Below, piece after piece: positions 7,713 through 16,771 of a DNA stretch of 64,000 bases. The notes under the pieces were generated by a model. It worked only from the letters and a program-made list of their open reading frames with translations. It did not search any database and was not told where the DNA came from. The DNA comes from Solimonas sp047605265. Lineage in GTDB: Bacteria > Pseudomonadota > Gammaproteobacteria > Nevskiales > Nevskiaceae. The stretch's first letter is position 1; each line of letters opens with the position of its first letter. The stretch spans positions 7,449 through 71,448 of the forward strand of contig JASGFY010000010.1 in assembly GCA_047605265.1 (NCBI GenBank), in the 5' to 3' direction. The translations under genes and the position numbers were made by a program.

Positions 7713-10118
7713 GTGCATAACCCCGTACACCATAGAGATTCGATCGTGACCCGCAACGTCCTCTGGTACTCCGAACTCGGCATGCACGACGTCGAGATCG
7801 TCGGCGGCAAGAATGCCTCGCTCGGCGAAATGATCCGCAACCTCGCGCAATCGGGCGTGCGGGTGCCGAACGGTTTCGCGACCACCGCCGACGCATATCG
7901 CCAGTTCCTGAGTCACGAGGGCCTTGCCCAGCGCATCAACGAGATGCTCGCCCAGCTCGACGTCGACGACGTCGCCGCGCTGGCCAGAACCGGCAAGGCT
8001 ATCCGCGAGGCGGTGCTAAAGGCGCCGTTCCCGGCCGATCTCGAAAAAGACATCCGCTCGCACTACGACCAGCTCGTCGCCGAATCGGGGAAGGAAATCT
8101 CGGTCGCCGTGCGTTCGTCGGCCACCGCCGAAGACCTGCCGGACGCCTCGTTCGCCGGCCAGCAGGAGACGTTCCTCAACGTCAACGGCATCGACAACGT
8201 GCTGCACGCGATCAAGGAAGTGTTCGCGTCGCTGTACAACGACCGCGCGATCGCCTACCGCGTGCATCACAAGTTCGAGCACTCGACGGTCGCGCTGTCG
8301 GCCGGCGTGCAGCGCATGGTGCGTTCGGACCAGGGCGCCTCGGGCGTCATGTTCACGATGGATACCGAGTCGGGCTTCCGCGACGCCGTGTTCGTCACGT
8401 CGAGCTATGGCCTCGGTGAAGCCGTGGTGCAGGGCTCGGTCAACCCGGACGAGTTCTACGTCTACAAGCCGAACATTCGCGCCAAAAAGCCCGCGATCCT
8501 CAAGCGCGGCCTCGGCGAGAAGGCCAAGAAGCTCATCTACTCGGCCGATCGTTCGATCGGCAAGACCATCGAGTTCGCGCCGGTGTCGCCGGAAGAGCGC
8601 AACCGCTTCTCGCTGAGCGACGCCGAGGTCGAAGCGCTCGCCGTGCAGGCGCTGACCATCGAGGAGCACTACGGCCGGCCGATGGACATCGAGTGGGGCA
8701 AGGACGGCATCGACGGCCAGCTCTACATCCTGCAGGCGCGTCCGGAGACCGTGCAGTCGCGCGCCTCGGCCAACGTGCTGCGCCGCTACAAGCTCAAGGG
8801 CAAGGGCCCGAAGCTCGCCGAGGGCCGCGCGATCGGCCAGAAGATCGGCGCCGGCGCCGTGCGCCTGCTGACGTCGATCGAGGAAATGCACCGCGTGCAG
8901 GCCGGCGACGTGCTCGTCACCGACATGACCGACCCGGACTGGGAACCGATCATGAAGCGCGCCAGCGCGATCGTCACCAACCGCGGCGGCCGGACCTGCC
9001 ACGCGGCGATCATCGCCCGCGAGCTCGGCATCCCGGCCGTGGTCGGCTGCGGCGACGCGACCGAGAAGCTCAAGGACGGCGACAAGGTCACCGTGTCCTG
9101 CGCCGAGGGTGACACCGGCTTCGTCTACGACGGCAACATCGACTTCAGCGTCGACGAGATCGCGCTCGACAAGATGCCGGACATCCCGGTCAAGATCATG
9201 ATGAACGTCGGCACGCCGGAGCAGGCGTTCGACTTCGCCTCGCTGCCGAACAAGGGCGTCGGCCTCGCCCGCCTCGAGTTCATCATCAACCGCCAGATCG
9301 GCATCCACCCGCAGGCGCTGCTGGAGCTGGACAAGCAGCCGGCCGAGCTGCGCCGCATCATCGACCCGATGATCGCGCCGTATGGCAGCCCGATCGATTA
9401 TTTTGTGAAGCGTCTCGCCGAAGGCGTGGCGACCATCGCCGCGGCGTTCGCGCCGGAACCGGTGATCGTGCGCATGTCCGACTTCAAGTCGAACGAGTAC
9501 GCCAACCTCATCGCCGGCAAACGCTACGAGCCGCACGAAGAGAATCCGATGATCGGCTTCCGCGGCGCCTCGCGCTACATCGCCGAATCGTTCCGTCCGT
9601 GCTTCGAGCTGGAGTGCAAGGCGCTCAAGTACGTGCGCGACGAGATGGGCCTGACCAACGTCAAGATCATGATCCCGTTCGTGCGCACCGTCGACGAGGC
9701 GCGCCAGGTCAACGAGATCCTCGAGGCCAACGGCCTCGAGCGCGGCCGGAACGGCCTGCAGCTGATCATGATGTGCGAGCTGCCGAGCAACGCCGTGCTC
9801 GCCGACAGGTTCCTCGAATATTTCGACGGCTTCTCGATCGGCTCCAACGACATGACGCAGCTGACGCTCGGCCTCGATCGCGACTCCGGCCTGATCGCGC
9901 ATCTGTTCGACGAGCGCAACGAGGCCGTCAAGCGCATGCTGCACATGGCGATCGACGCCTGCCGCAAGCAGAACAAGTACATCGGCATCTGCGGCCAGGG
10001 TCCTTCCGACCATCCGGATCTGGCGCGCTGGCTGCTCGACGAAGGCATCGAGTCGATGTCGCTGAACCCGGACACGGTCGTCGAGACCTGGCTGTTCCTG
10101 GCCGGCCAGAAGGCCTGA
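7713..10118 (+). CDS. ppsA: Phosphoenolpyruvate synthase
   Basis: Converts pyruvate, ATP and water to PEP, AMP and phosphate in gluconeogenesis. 801 residues from GTG 7713; a second GTG at 7746 gives 790, closer to the E. coli enzyme, so the exact start is open. Order: N-terminal ATP-binding domain (VGGKNASLGEM, VRSSATAEDLPDASFAGQQ), central swivelling phospho-histidine domain with H430 in GGRTCHAAIIARELGIPAV, and C-terminal PEP/pyruvate TIM barrel ending in catalytic C760 (GICGQGPSD). GGRTCHAA is the site controlled through ppsR, which is divergently encoded upstream. An RNase T2 gene starts 4 nt after the stop. Confidence 0.96.
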   Translation: MHNPVHHRDSIVTRNVLWYSELGMHDVEIVGGKNASLGEMIRNLAQSGVRVPNGFATTADAYRQFLSHEGLAQRINEMLAQLDVDDVAALARTGKAIREAVLKAPFPADLEKDIRSHYDQLVAESGKEISVAVRSSATAEDLPDASFAGQQETFLNVNGIDNVLHAIKEVFASLYNDRAIAYRVHHKFEHSTVALSAGVQRMVRSDQGASGVMFTMDTESGFRDAVFVTSSYGLGEAVVQGSVNPDEFYVYKPNIRAKKPAILKRGLGEKAKKLIYSADRSIGKTIEFAPVSPEERNRFSLSDAEVEALAVQALTIEEHYGRPMDIEWGKDGIDGQLYILQARPETVQSRASANVLRRYKLKGKGPKLAEGRAIGQKIGAGAVRLLTSIEEMHRVQAGDVLVTDMTDPDWEPIMKRASAIVTNRGGRTCHAAIIARELGIPAVVGCGDATEKLKDGDKVTVSCAEGDTGFVYDGNIDFSVDEIALDKMPDIPVKIMMNVGTPEQAFDFASLPNKGVGLARLEFIINRQIGIHPQALLELDKQPAELRRIIDPMIAPYGSPIDYFVKRLAEGVATIAAAFAPEPVIVRMSDFKSNEYANLIAGKRYEPHEENPMIGFRGASRYIAESFRPCFELECKALKYVRDEMGLTNVKIMIPFVRTVDEARQVNEILEANGLERGRNGLQLIMMCELPSNAVLADRFLEYFDGFSIGSNDMTQLTLGLDRDSGLIAHLFDERNEAVKRMLHMAIDACRKQNKYIGICGQGPSDHPDLARWLLDEGIESMSLNPDTVVETWLFLAGQKA

Positions 10119-10122
10119 CCCG

Positions 10123-10752
10123 ATGCGGCGCCGCGGCCTTGACTGCGTCGCGGCGCTGCTGTTCGCGCTGAGCAGCGCCCGGGCCGTCGCCGACGGCACG
10201 CCCGGGCGTTTCGATTACTGGGTGCTGTCGCTGTCGTGGTCGCCGGAGTACTGCCAGGCCAACATCGGCGACGAACAATGCCGCCAGCAATACGGCTTCG
10301 TCGTCCACGGCCTGTGGCCGCAATACGACCGCGGCTACCCCTCGCGCTGCGCGTCGCGCGCGCGCGTGCCGGATGCGCTGATCGCGCGCATGTTGCCGCT
10401 GATGCCCAGCGAGAAGCTGATCCGGCACGAATGGGACACGCACGGCACCTGCTCGGGCCTGTCGCAGGACGATTACTTCGCGCTGATCGAGCGCGTGCGC
10501 CGCAAGATCGAGATTCCGGCCGAATACCAGAATCCGGACGCTTACATCAGCACCCGTGTCGACGAGCTGGAGCGCACCTTCATTCGCGACAATCGCAGCC
10601 TCGCCGGCGAGGACATCGCCGTACAGTGCAAAGGCCGTTATCTGCAGGAAGTGCGGATATGCTTCGACACGCCGCAACTGAACCCGCAGGCCTGCGGCCG
10701 CGATGTCGACGACCACTGCCGCGACCAGGTCGTCCTGCGTCCGAACCGCTAA
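10123..10752 (+). CDS. Secreted ribonuclease T2 family protein
   Basis: 209 residues with an N-terminal signal peptide (cleavage probably after about residue 24, AVADG). Both active-site segments are intact: CAS I HGLWPQ with H62, and CAS II HEWDTHGTC with H102, E103 and H107. Cysteines are spaced for disulfides, including C110. The family cuts RNA to 3'-nucleotides through 2',3'-cyclic intermediates and acts in the periplasm or outside. It begins only 4 nt after ppsA, so it is probably co-transcribed, an unexpected partner for a gluconeogenic enzyme. Scavenging phosphate and nucleosides from RNA is a plausible role given the nearby Pho genes, but no Pho box precedes it. Confidence 0.88.
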   Translation: MRRRGLDCVAALLFALSSARAVADGTPGRFDYWVLSLSWSPEYCQANIGDEQCRQQYGFVVHGLWPQYDRGYPSRCASRARVPDALIARMLPLMPSEKLIRHEWDTHGTCSGLSQDDYFALIERVRRKIEIPAEYQNPDAYISTRVDELERTFIRDNRSLAGEDIAVQCKGRYLQEVRICFDTPQLNPQACGRDVDDHCRDQVVLRPNR

Positions 10753-10799
10753 GCCGTCGCGGCGCCGCGTCCCACCACGAGCCGTGTCAACAGAAAAAC

Positions 10800-10826
10800 G
10801 CCCGCATCAACGGGCTTCTGTTTCAG
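10800..10826 (+). terminator. Intrinsic terminator after the RNase T2 gene
   Basis: GCCCG, a CATCAA loop, CGGGC, then TTCTGTTT. It sits 48 nt after the stop and fits termination of ppsA-RNase T2 transcripts. Confidence 0.6.
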
Positions 10827-10972
10827 TCTGGGATTCCTGAAGGCGCCGTGCTTCCCTCGATCCTCCGGGAGACGACGGATGACAAGTGGGCGGCGGCGTG
10901 ACGCGCAGCAATCGATCCTGTGGTCCAGGACTGTCCGCAGTGATCCGCCGTTGATTCTCCGGGCGGTTCCGC

Positions 10973-10995
10973 AAAGGAAGCGCCCTGCTGCTTCC
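10973..10995 (-). terminator. Intrinsic terminator after tsaB
   Basis: Read on the minus strand: GGAAGC, an 8-nt loop, GCTTCC, then TTTGC, 23 nt after the tsaB stop. The rest of the gap (10827-10972) holds no feature I recognise. Confidence 0.55.
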
Positions 10996-11017
10996 GTTTC
11001 TGCCGCAGGTAGGTTGT

Positions 11018-11713
11018 CTAAACGCGCCGCGCGCGCTGCTCGGCGAGCGTCAGCGCCACTTTGTTGCGCAGGTAGCGCGGCAGAAGCCAGGCCGCGGAGA
11101 TCGCCTCGCCGCGCGCAAAGCGCGGCAGGGCGATCGCCAGCGCGTCCTCGGCGCGCGGCAGCGCGGCGCCGTCCATGGCCTGCAGCCGCGCGCCCGTCGC
11201 GGCGCGCAATGCCATCTCAGAGGCGCCCCAGCCGGTGCCGGCCGCGGCCGCCTCACCCACGCAGCGCGGCGCTTCGGCCGGCGCGCAGACCGTCTCCTCG
11301 CCGACGAGCGCCGGCAGGCCGTCGGCGCCGCGCGCGTAGCAGGCGAAATAGACTTCGTCCATGCGCGCGTCGATCGCCGCCAGCACGCGGTGCGCGCCAG
11401 CGCGCAGCGCCGGAACGGCGAGCATCGCCAGCGACGACACGCCGACGACCGGACGCTCGTGCGCCAGCGACAGCCCCTTCACGAAGCTCACGCCGATGCG
11501 CACGCCGGCGAAGCTGCCGGGGCCGACGCCGCAGACGTAGCCGTCGAGCTGCGCGTAGCCGAGGCCGGCTTCGGCGAGCAGTGCCTGCACCATCGGTACC
11601 AGCTTTTCGGTGTGGCTGCGGCCGGCGGTCTCGAAGCGCGCCAGGGTCCGGCCGCCGACCAGCACGGCGGCGGAACAGGCCTCGGTGGCGGTGTCGAGGG
11701 CGAGCAACTTCAT
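11018..11713 (-). CDS. tsaB: tRNA threonylcarbamoyladenosine biosynthesis protein TsaB
   Basis: 231-residue ASKHA-fold protein. It pairs with TsaD and TsaE to transfer threonylcarbamoyl to A37 of ANN-decoding tRNAs. The N-terminus MKLLALDTATEACSAA and the VGPGSFAGVRIGVSF motif are diagnostic; the zinc-binding histidines of catalytic TsaD are absent, as expected for TsaB. Its ATG overlaps the stop of the upstream helicase gene by 4 nt, so the two are coupled. Helicase-tsaB pairs are common in gammaproteobacteria. Confidence 0.93.
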   Translation of the reverse strand: MKLLALDTATEACSAAVLVGGRTLARFETAGRSHTEKLVPMVQALLAEAGLGYAQLDGYVCGVGPGSFAGVRIGVSFVKGLSLAHERPVVGVSSLAMLAVPALRAGAHRVLAAIDARMDEVYFACYARGADGLPALVGEETVCAPAEAPRCVGEAAAAGTGWGASEMALRAATGARLQAMDGAALPRAEDALAIALPRFARGEAISAAWLLPRYLRNKVALTLAEQRARRV

Positions 11714-13644
11714 AGCGAAGCAGCGAATTCCCGCACGGCGTCGAGCTCGCGCAGCACCGGCATCGCCGGCAGGCTGGCGAGCACGCGGCGGCCGTAGGAC
11801 TTCGACGTGATGCGCGGGTCGCAGAGCATCAGGAGACCGCGGTCGGACGGATCACGGATCAGGCGGCCGACGCCCTGGCGCAGCATGACGATCGCTTCCG
11901 GCAGCTGCAGGTCGAAGAACGGCGTACCGCCGCGCCGGCGGATCGCGTCGAGCTTGGCCTCGAACACCGGATCGCCGGGCGCCGCGAACGGCAGGCGGTC
12001 GATGATCACGCAGCGCAGCGCCTGCCCTTTCACATCCACGCCTTCCCAGAAACTGCTGGTGCCGACCAGCACGGCGTTGCCGTCGGCGGCGAAAGCATCG
12101 AGCAGCGCCGAACGGCTGTCGTCGCCCTGCACGAGTACGCGCAGCGTCAGCGCGGCGCGCAGTCGCTCGGCGATCTGGCGCAGCGCGCGATGGCTCGTGC
12201 ACAGCACGAAGGCGCCGCCGCCGACGGCTTCGATGACCGGCTGCACGGCGGCGGCGGCGGCGAGCGGATAGCGCGGATCGTTCGGCTCCGGCAGGCCCTT
12301 CGGCAAGTACAGACGCGCCTGTCGCGCGTAATCGAACGGACTGTCGAGACGCAGTGTCCGCGCGTCGTCGAGGCCGAGCGCGCGGCTGAAATGGCCGAAG
12401 TCCTCGCCGACCGCGAGCGTCGCCGAGGTGAACAGCCAGGTGCCGGGATAGGTCTCGCGCATGCGCTGGAAATCGTCGGCGACCTCGATCGGCGTCGCAT
12501 TGACGCTGCCGCCGCGCAGCTGCGCCTCGACCCAGCGCACCTCGCGCAGCGCAGCTTCGTCTTCGCCGCCGGGTTCCGCCGGCGGCTCGCGCAGCACGTG
12601 CATCCAGCGTTCGAGCAGACCGACGGCGCGTTCGAGCGCACCCGCGAACTCGGCGCTGCGCTCCTCGAGCGGCGCCAGCCGCTGCCGCAGGCCGGCCAGC
12701 GATTCGCCGACCTGCCCGGCCGCGCGCCGCCGCTCGGCGTCGGCGAGAAACGCGGCGAGCGGCTGGCGCTGCGGCAGGCCGGCGAACAGCTGCTCGAAGC
12801 GCGCGACGTCGCCGGAGAATACTTGCGCCGCCTCGGCCAGCGCGGCGAGGTCCGGCTGCAACTGTGCCTCGGCCTGCACGTCGCGCGCGAGCTCCTGCAG
12901 CTGGCGCGTCGACACACGGCGGCCGAAGAACTCGGCGGCGAGTTCGGGCAGCTGATGCGCCTCGTCGATGACGATGGCGTCGCTGCCCGAGAGAATCTGG
13001 CCGAAGCCCTGGTCCTTGAGCACGAAGTCGGCGAGCAGCAGATGGTGATTGACGACGACCAGGTCCGCCGCCTGCGCCGCGCGCCGCGCGCGCGCGACGA
13101 AGCACTGCTCGAAATCCTCGCAGCGGCTGCCGAGGCAGTTGTCGGCGGTCGAGGTGACCTGTCGCGTCAGGCCGTCGTCTTCCCTGAACTCGCCCAGTTC
13201 GGCCAGCTCGCCGGACACCGTGCGGCGCGCCCAGTCCTCGATCGTGCGCAGGCGCTCCCAGGCCCAGCGCAGCGCCGGCAGGCCGCGCGCACGCTTCATG
13301 CGGTGCAGGCACAGATAGTTGGCGCGGCCCTTGAGCAGCGCGACGCGCGCCGGCACGCGCAGCGCATCGCGCACGCGCGGCAGGTCGCGATGAAACAGCT
13401 GGTCCTGCAGGGTGCGCGTGCCGGTCGAGACGAGCGTACGCTTGCCGGACATCAGCGCCGGCACGAGATAAGCGTAGGTCTTGCCGGTGCCGGTGCCGGC
13501 CTCGACGATCAGGCTGTCGTCGCGCTCGAACGCCGCGGCGACCGCCGCCGCCATCTGCCGCTGCGGCGCGCGCGGCGCGAAGCCGGCGAGATCGGCGAAT
13601 GGGCCGTGCGCGCCGAGCAGCTCGGCGGTTTCGTCCGGGGTCAC
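11710..13644 (-). CDS. yoaA: ATP-dependent DNA helicase, DinG/YoaA family
   Basis: 644-residue XPD-like superfamily 2 helicase. Walker A is EAGTGTGKTYAYLVP near residue 45, Walker B is the VIDEAHQL box, and four cysteines (C112, then CLGSRCEDFEQC) are spaced for the 4Fe-4S cluster typical of the family. The C-terminal motif VI is GVGRLIRDPSD. YoaA works with the polymerase clamp-loader chi subunit in repair of stalled forks in E. coli. The length (about 640) fits YoaA better than DinG (about 700). It is followed by tsaB with a 4-nt overlap. Confidence 0.9.
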   Translation of the reverse strand: MTPDETAELLGAHGPFADLAGFAPRAPQRQMAAAVAAAFERDDSLIVEAGTGTGKTYAYLVPALMSGKRTLVSTGTRTLQDQLFHRDLPRVRDALRVPARVALLKGRANYLCLHRMKRARGLPALRWAWERLRTIEDWARRTVSGELAELGEFREDDGLTRQVTSTADNCLGSRCEDFEQCFVARARRAAQAADLVVVNHHLLLADFVLKDQGFGQILSGSDAIVIDEAHQLPELAAEFFGRRVSTRQLQELARDVQAEAQLQPDLAALAEAAQVFSGDVARFEQLFAGLPQRQPLAAFLADAERRRAAGQVGESLAGLRQRLAPLEERSAEFAGALERAVGLLERWMHVLREPPAEPGGEDEAALREVRWVEAQLRGGSVNATPIEVADDFQRMRETYPGTWLFTSATLAVGEDFGHFSRALGLDDARTLRLDSPFDYARQARLYLPKGLPEPNDPRYPLAAAAAVQPVIEAVGGGAFVLCTSHRALRQIAERLRAALTLRVLVQGDDSRSALLDAFAADGNAVLVGTSSFWEGVDVKGQALRCVIIDRLPFAAPGDPVFEAKLDAIRRRGGTPFFDLQLPEAIVMLRQGVGRLIRDPSDRGLLMLCDPRITSKSYGRRVLASLPAMPVLRELDAVREFAASL

Positions 13645-13684
13645 GCGCCAGACCGTCGGCGACCGGGCGAGCCGCCGCGTCCGG

Positions 13685-14251
13685 TCACGGCGTCGCCGGC
13701 TTGGCGCTGAGCTGCGCTTGCAAAGCCTCGACCTGCGCGGACGCCTGTTGCGCGCCGTCGGCGTCGCCGCGCGCCTGGCGCGCCGCGGCGATGGTCTTCC
13801 AGTTCTCGACGGTGACGTAAACGTTGCCGCGCGCCAGAGCGTTCGACTTCTGCGCGGTGTTCTCGGCCTGGAGGTAATTCTTCTGACCCAGGTACGCCTG
13901 GCCGAGCGTCGACCACACGAAGTAATTGCGCGGCTCGATGCGCAGCGCCCGTTCGAGCGAACCGGCGGCGCGATCGGGCTGGCCGGCGTTGAGCGACTGC
14001 CGCGCCTGTTTCATCAGCGCCGTGACGGCGCCGCCGCTGATCTGTTCGGCACTCTTCGGATAGTCGACGGCGGGCGGCGGCGTTTCGGATGACGGCGGCG
14101 CGACCGACTGGGCGACCGGCGGCGGCGGCGGGCTCGGCAGCGGTTCGCCCTGCGGCGGACTGGCCGGCGGATAGACCTGGTGCACACCCTGCGTGGTCTG
14201 GCAGGCCGCCAGCAGGGTCGCCAGCGAGACGATGATCAGCTTCGAGCGCAC
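13685..14251 (-). CDS. TPR-containing lipoprotein
   Basis: 188 residues. An N-terminal signal with lipobox LLAAC (lipidation expected at C16) is followed by a proline-rich linker (PLPSPPPPPV) and about two TPR units (residues 75-165: SLNAGQPDRAAGSLERAL, YFVWSTLGQAYLGQKNYLQA). It lies 69 nt downstream of PBP1b in the same direction, a recurrent pairing in gammaproteobacteria. I infer an outer-membrane-anchored periplasmic partner of cell-wall synthesis, possibly analogous to LpoB, though it lacks any LpoB sequence signature that I can see. Confidence 0.75.
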   Translation of the reverse strand: MRSKLIIVSLATLLAACQTTQGVHQVYPPASPPQGEPLPSPPPPPVAQSVAPPSSETPPPAVDYPKSAEQISGGAVTALMKQARQSLNAGQPDRAAGSLERALRIEPRNYFVWSTLGQAYLGQKNYLQAENTAQKSNALARGNVYVTVENWKTIAAARQARGDADGAQQASAQVEALQAQLSAKPATP

Positions 14252-14320
14252 GTCGGAAATCCGGGGAGACGGAAAGGTGCCGCCATTGTAACCACCAACG
14301 GCGCGCAGCCAGGAGCCGCG

Positions 14321-16624
14321 TCAATGTCCGAAGATATCCTTGAGCCACTGCATCGCCCCCTGCGGCTTGCCCTGCGCGGCGCATGGCGCCCATTCCTGCG
14401 GCCCGCTGTTGCGCAGGTAGGGCACGGTCACGGCGTTGTAGCACTGCTCGTCGGCGCGCAGGCCGCTGTTGGGCTCGATCGCGAGCTCCTCGACGCTGGC
14501 CGGCGGGATGTTGTCGATGCTGCGCACGTGCAGATCCTTCATCACGCGCGCCCAGATCGGCAGCGCGCCGGCGGAACCGGACAGGCCGGTCGACTGATTG
14601 TCGTCGCGGCCGACCCAGACCACCGTCACGCGATCGGCGCCGAAACCGGCGAACCAGCTGTCGCGGAAATCGTCGGTCGTTCCCGACTTGCCGGCGACGA
14701 CGGTCCCCGGCGCCAGCTGTGAGTACGCGGCGCGGCCGGTACCCAGCGTCATCACGCGCTGCATCGCCCAGGTCACGAGGTAGACCGGCCCTTCGGCGAT
14801 CGTCTGCTTCACGTCGAGCGGAAAGCGCTGCAGCGGCTTGCCTTCCTTGGTCTGCACTTCGCGGATCGCCGACGGCCGCGCCTGGAAGCCGCCCGAGGCG
14901 ATCGTGCCGTACATCTGCGCGATCTGCAGCGGCGATGCATCGACGGCGCCGAGGAAGATCGACGGCAGGGCCTTGGCGTCGCCCTCGTAGCCGGCCGCCT
15001 TCATGGTCTTCAGCACCTGCGGGGCGCCGAGCGCCAGACCGAGACGCACGGTCGGCAGGTTGTACGACTGCGCGAGCGCCATGTAGAGATGCTGCGGCCC
15101 GTGCAGCTGATGGTCGTAATTCTTCGGCGCCCAGACCGCCGCACCGGGCAGCTTCAGCTCGATCGGCTCGTCCTCGAGCACCGTTTCGAGATTGTACTGG
15201 TCGGGATGCTGCAGGGCCGTCAGATAGACGAACGGCTTGGCGAGCGAGCCGATCGAGCGTCGCGAATCGAGCGCGCGGTTGAAACCCGGAAAGCGCACAT
15301 CGCGGCCGCCGACCAGCGCCATCACCTCGCCGCGGTCGGCGCTCGTCACCGCGCCGGCCGCTTCGAGCATGCCGGGCGGAATCCGGCGCGACTTCTCGAT
15401 GACCGGCAGCTGTTCGAGGATGCGGGTCTCCAGCGCCTCCTGCGCGCGCGGATCGAGCGTCGTGAAGATGCGCAGGCCCTCGTTGGTCAGGTCTTCGTCC
15501 TTGTAGTCGGCCTCGAGCTGGCGCTTCACCAGTTCGACGAAGGCCGGATAGCGCTCAACACCGCCGCCGCGGCCGCCGACCACGCCGAGTGGCATCTTCA
15601 CGTATTGCCGGTATTCGTCGTCGGTGATCAGGCCTTCGTCGCGGAACACGCCGAGCACCAGGTTGCGGCGCTCGGTCGCACGCTGCGGATTGCGCCGTGG
15701 GTTGTAGTACGACGGGCCCTTGACGATGCCGACCAGCAACGCGATCTCGTGCGGGCGCAGCTCGCCGAGCGGTTTGTTGAAGTAGAACTGCGCGCCGAGG
15801 CCGAAGCCGTGCACCGCGCGATTGCCGTCCTGGCCGACGTGCACTTCGTTGAGATAAGCCTCGAGAATCTCGTCCTTGCCGTAATGGCTTTCGAGCAGCA
15901 GCGCCATGAACGCTTCGTTGAACTTGCGGTTCCAGGTCTGCCGGCTGTTGAGGAAGAAGTTCTTGACCAGCTGCTGGGTGATCGTGCTGCCGCCCTGCAC
16001 CACATGACCCGCGCGCAGGTTGGCCAGACCGGCGCGGAAGATGGCCTTCAGGCTGATGCCCGAGTGCGAATAGAAATCGTGGTCCTCGACGGCGACGAGG
16101 CCCTTGGGCAACAGCGGCGGCAGATCCGAGAGCTTGACCAGCACGCGGTCCTCGCCCTGCTTCGGATAGATGCTGCCGATCAGCATCGGGTCGAGGCGGA
16201 CGATTTCCTTTTCCTGACCGCCATCGGGATCGACGACCGCCGTCACCGCGTCGCCGCTGAACGCGACGCTGAGCTTCTGCGCCGGCTGCGCGCCGTCCCA
16301 GAACGTGAAGCCGCGCGCATACAGATCGACGCGCTGCGCACCGGCCGCATAGGTGCCGGTCATGCCGAGCTGTGCATCCTCGCGATAGCCGAGCCGCTGC
16401 AGCTCGTGCACCAGATCATGCGCGTTCAGGGCGAGGCCGGCGTACAGCTCCTGCGGCGCCGCGTAGACCTGTGCCGGCAGAGCCCAGCGCGCGCCGGCGA
16501 AGCGCTCGCGGATTTCCCTGTCGAGCTTGAGCAGATAGCCGGCGAAGAACACGCCGCCGACGCTGAGCGCCAGCAGCAGCACCGCCACGGCGGCAATCTT
16601 GATAGAGCGGGAGTTGACGACCAT
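14321..16624 (-). CDS. mrcB: Bifunctional penicillin-binding protein 1B
   Basis: 767-residue class A PBP. One membrane segment at about 8-30, a UB2H-like region, then the GT51 glycosyltransferase with catalytic glutamate in VEDHDFYSHSGI and the QGGSTITQQLVKN motif. The transpeptidase follows with SLAK in SIGSLAKPFVY (active serine), SYN, and KSGTTDDFRD. It polymerises and crosslinks peptidoglycan in the periplasm. All catalytic motifs are intact and the length is normal. The C-terminal tail is short. It is expressed toward the TPR lipoprotein gene, and the next gene upstream (the porin) is separated by a strong terminator. Confidence 0.95.
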   Translation of the reverse strand: MVVNSRSIKIAAVAVLLLALSVGGVFFAGYLLKLDREIRERFAGARWALPAQVYAAPQELYAGLALNAHDLVHELQRLGYREDAQLGMTGTYAAGAQRVDLYARGFTFWDGAQPAQKLSVAFSGDAVTAVVDPDGGQEKEIVRLDPMLIGSIYPKQGEDRVLVKLSDLPPLLPKGLVAVEDHDFYSHSGISLKAIFRAGLANLRAGHVVQGGSTITQQLVKNFFLNSRQTWNRKFNEAFMALLLESHYGKDEILEAYLNEVHVGQDGNRAVHGFGLGAQFYFNKPLGELRPHEIALLVGIVKGPSYYNPRRNPQRATERRNLVLGVFRDEGLITDDEYRQYVKMPLGVVGGRGGGVERYPAFVELVKRQLEADYKDEDLTNEGLRIFTTLDPRAQEALETRILEQLPVIEKSRRIPPGMLEAAGAVTSADRGEVMALVGGRDVRFPGFNRALDSRRSIGSLAKPFVYLTALQHPDQYNLETVLEDEPIELKLPGAAVWAPKNYDHQLHGPQHLYMALAQSYNLPTVRLGLALGAPQVLKTMKAAGYEGDAKALPSIFLGAVDASPLQIAQMYGTIASGGFQARPSAIREVQTKEGKPLQRFPLDVKQTIAEGPVYLVTWAMQRVMTLGTGRAAYSQLAPGTVVAGKSGTTDDFRDSWFAGFGADRVTVVWVGRDDNQSTGLSGSAGALPIWARVMKDLHVRSIDNIPPASVEELAIEPNSGLRADEQCYNAVTVPYLRNSGPQEWAPCAAQGKPQGAMQWLKDIFGH

Positions 16625-16710
16625 AAGGGCGCAGAGTTTAGAGGATCGTCCGACGCGTCGCGAAGCGTGCCCGGCCCGCGGCCAGGATTCAGTGGCTGTT
16701 CAGTCATGCA

Positions 16711-16740
16711 AAAGAAAAAGCCCGGCGCGGGGCCGGGCTT
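16711..16740 (-). terminator. Strong intrinsic terminator of the porin gene
   Basis: On the minus strand AAGCCCGGC, a short loop, GCCGGGCTT, then TTTCTTTT, 32 nt after the porin stop. It is near perfect and shields mrcB from porin transcription. Confidence 0.9.
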
Positions 16741-16771
16741 CAAGGTGCCACTGGGGAATCGAATCTGGCGC

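Noticed and set aside
8016..10199. A 727-codon open frame opposite ppsA
   Set aside because: Antisense mirror frame of a highly conserved enzyme; no recognisable protein features.
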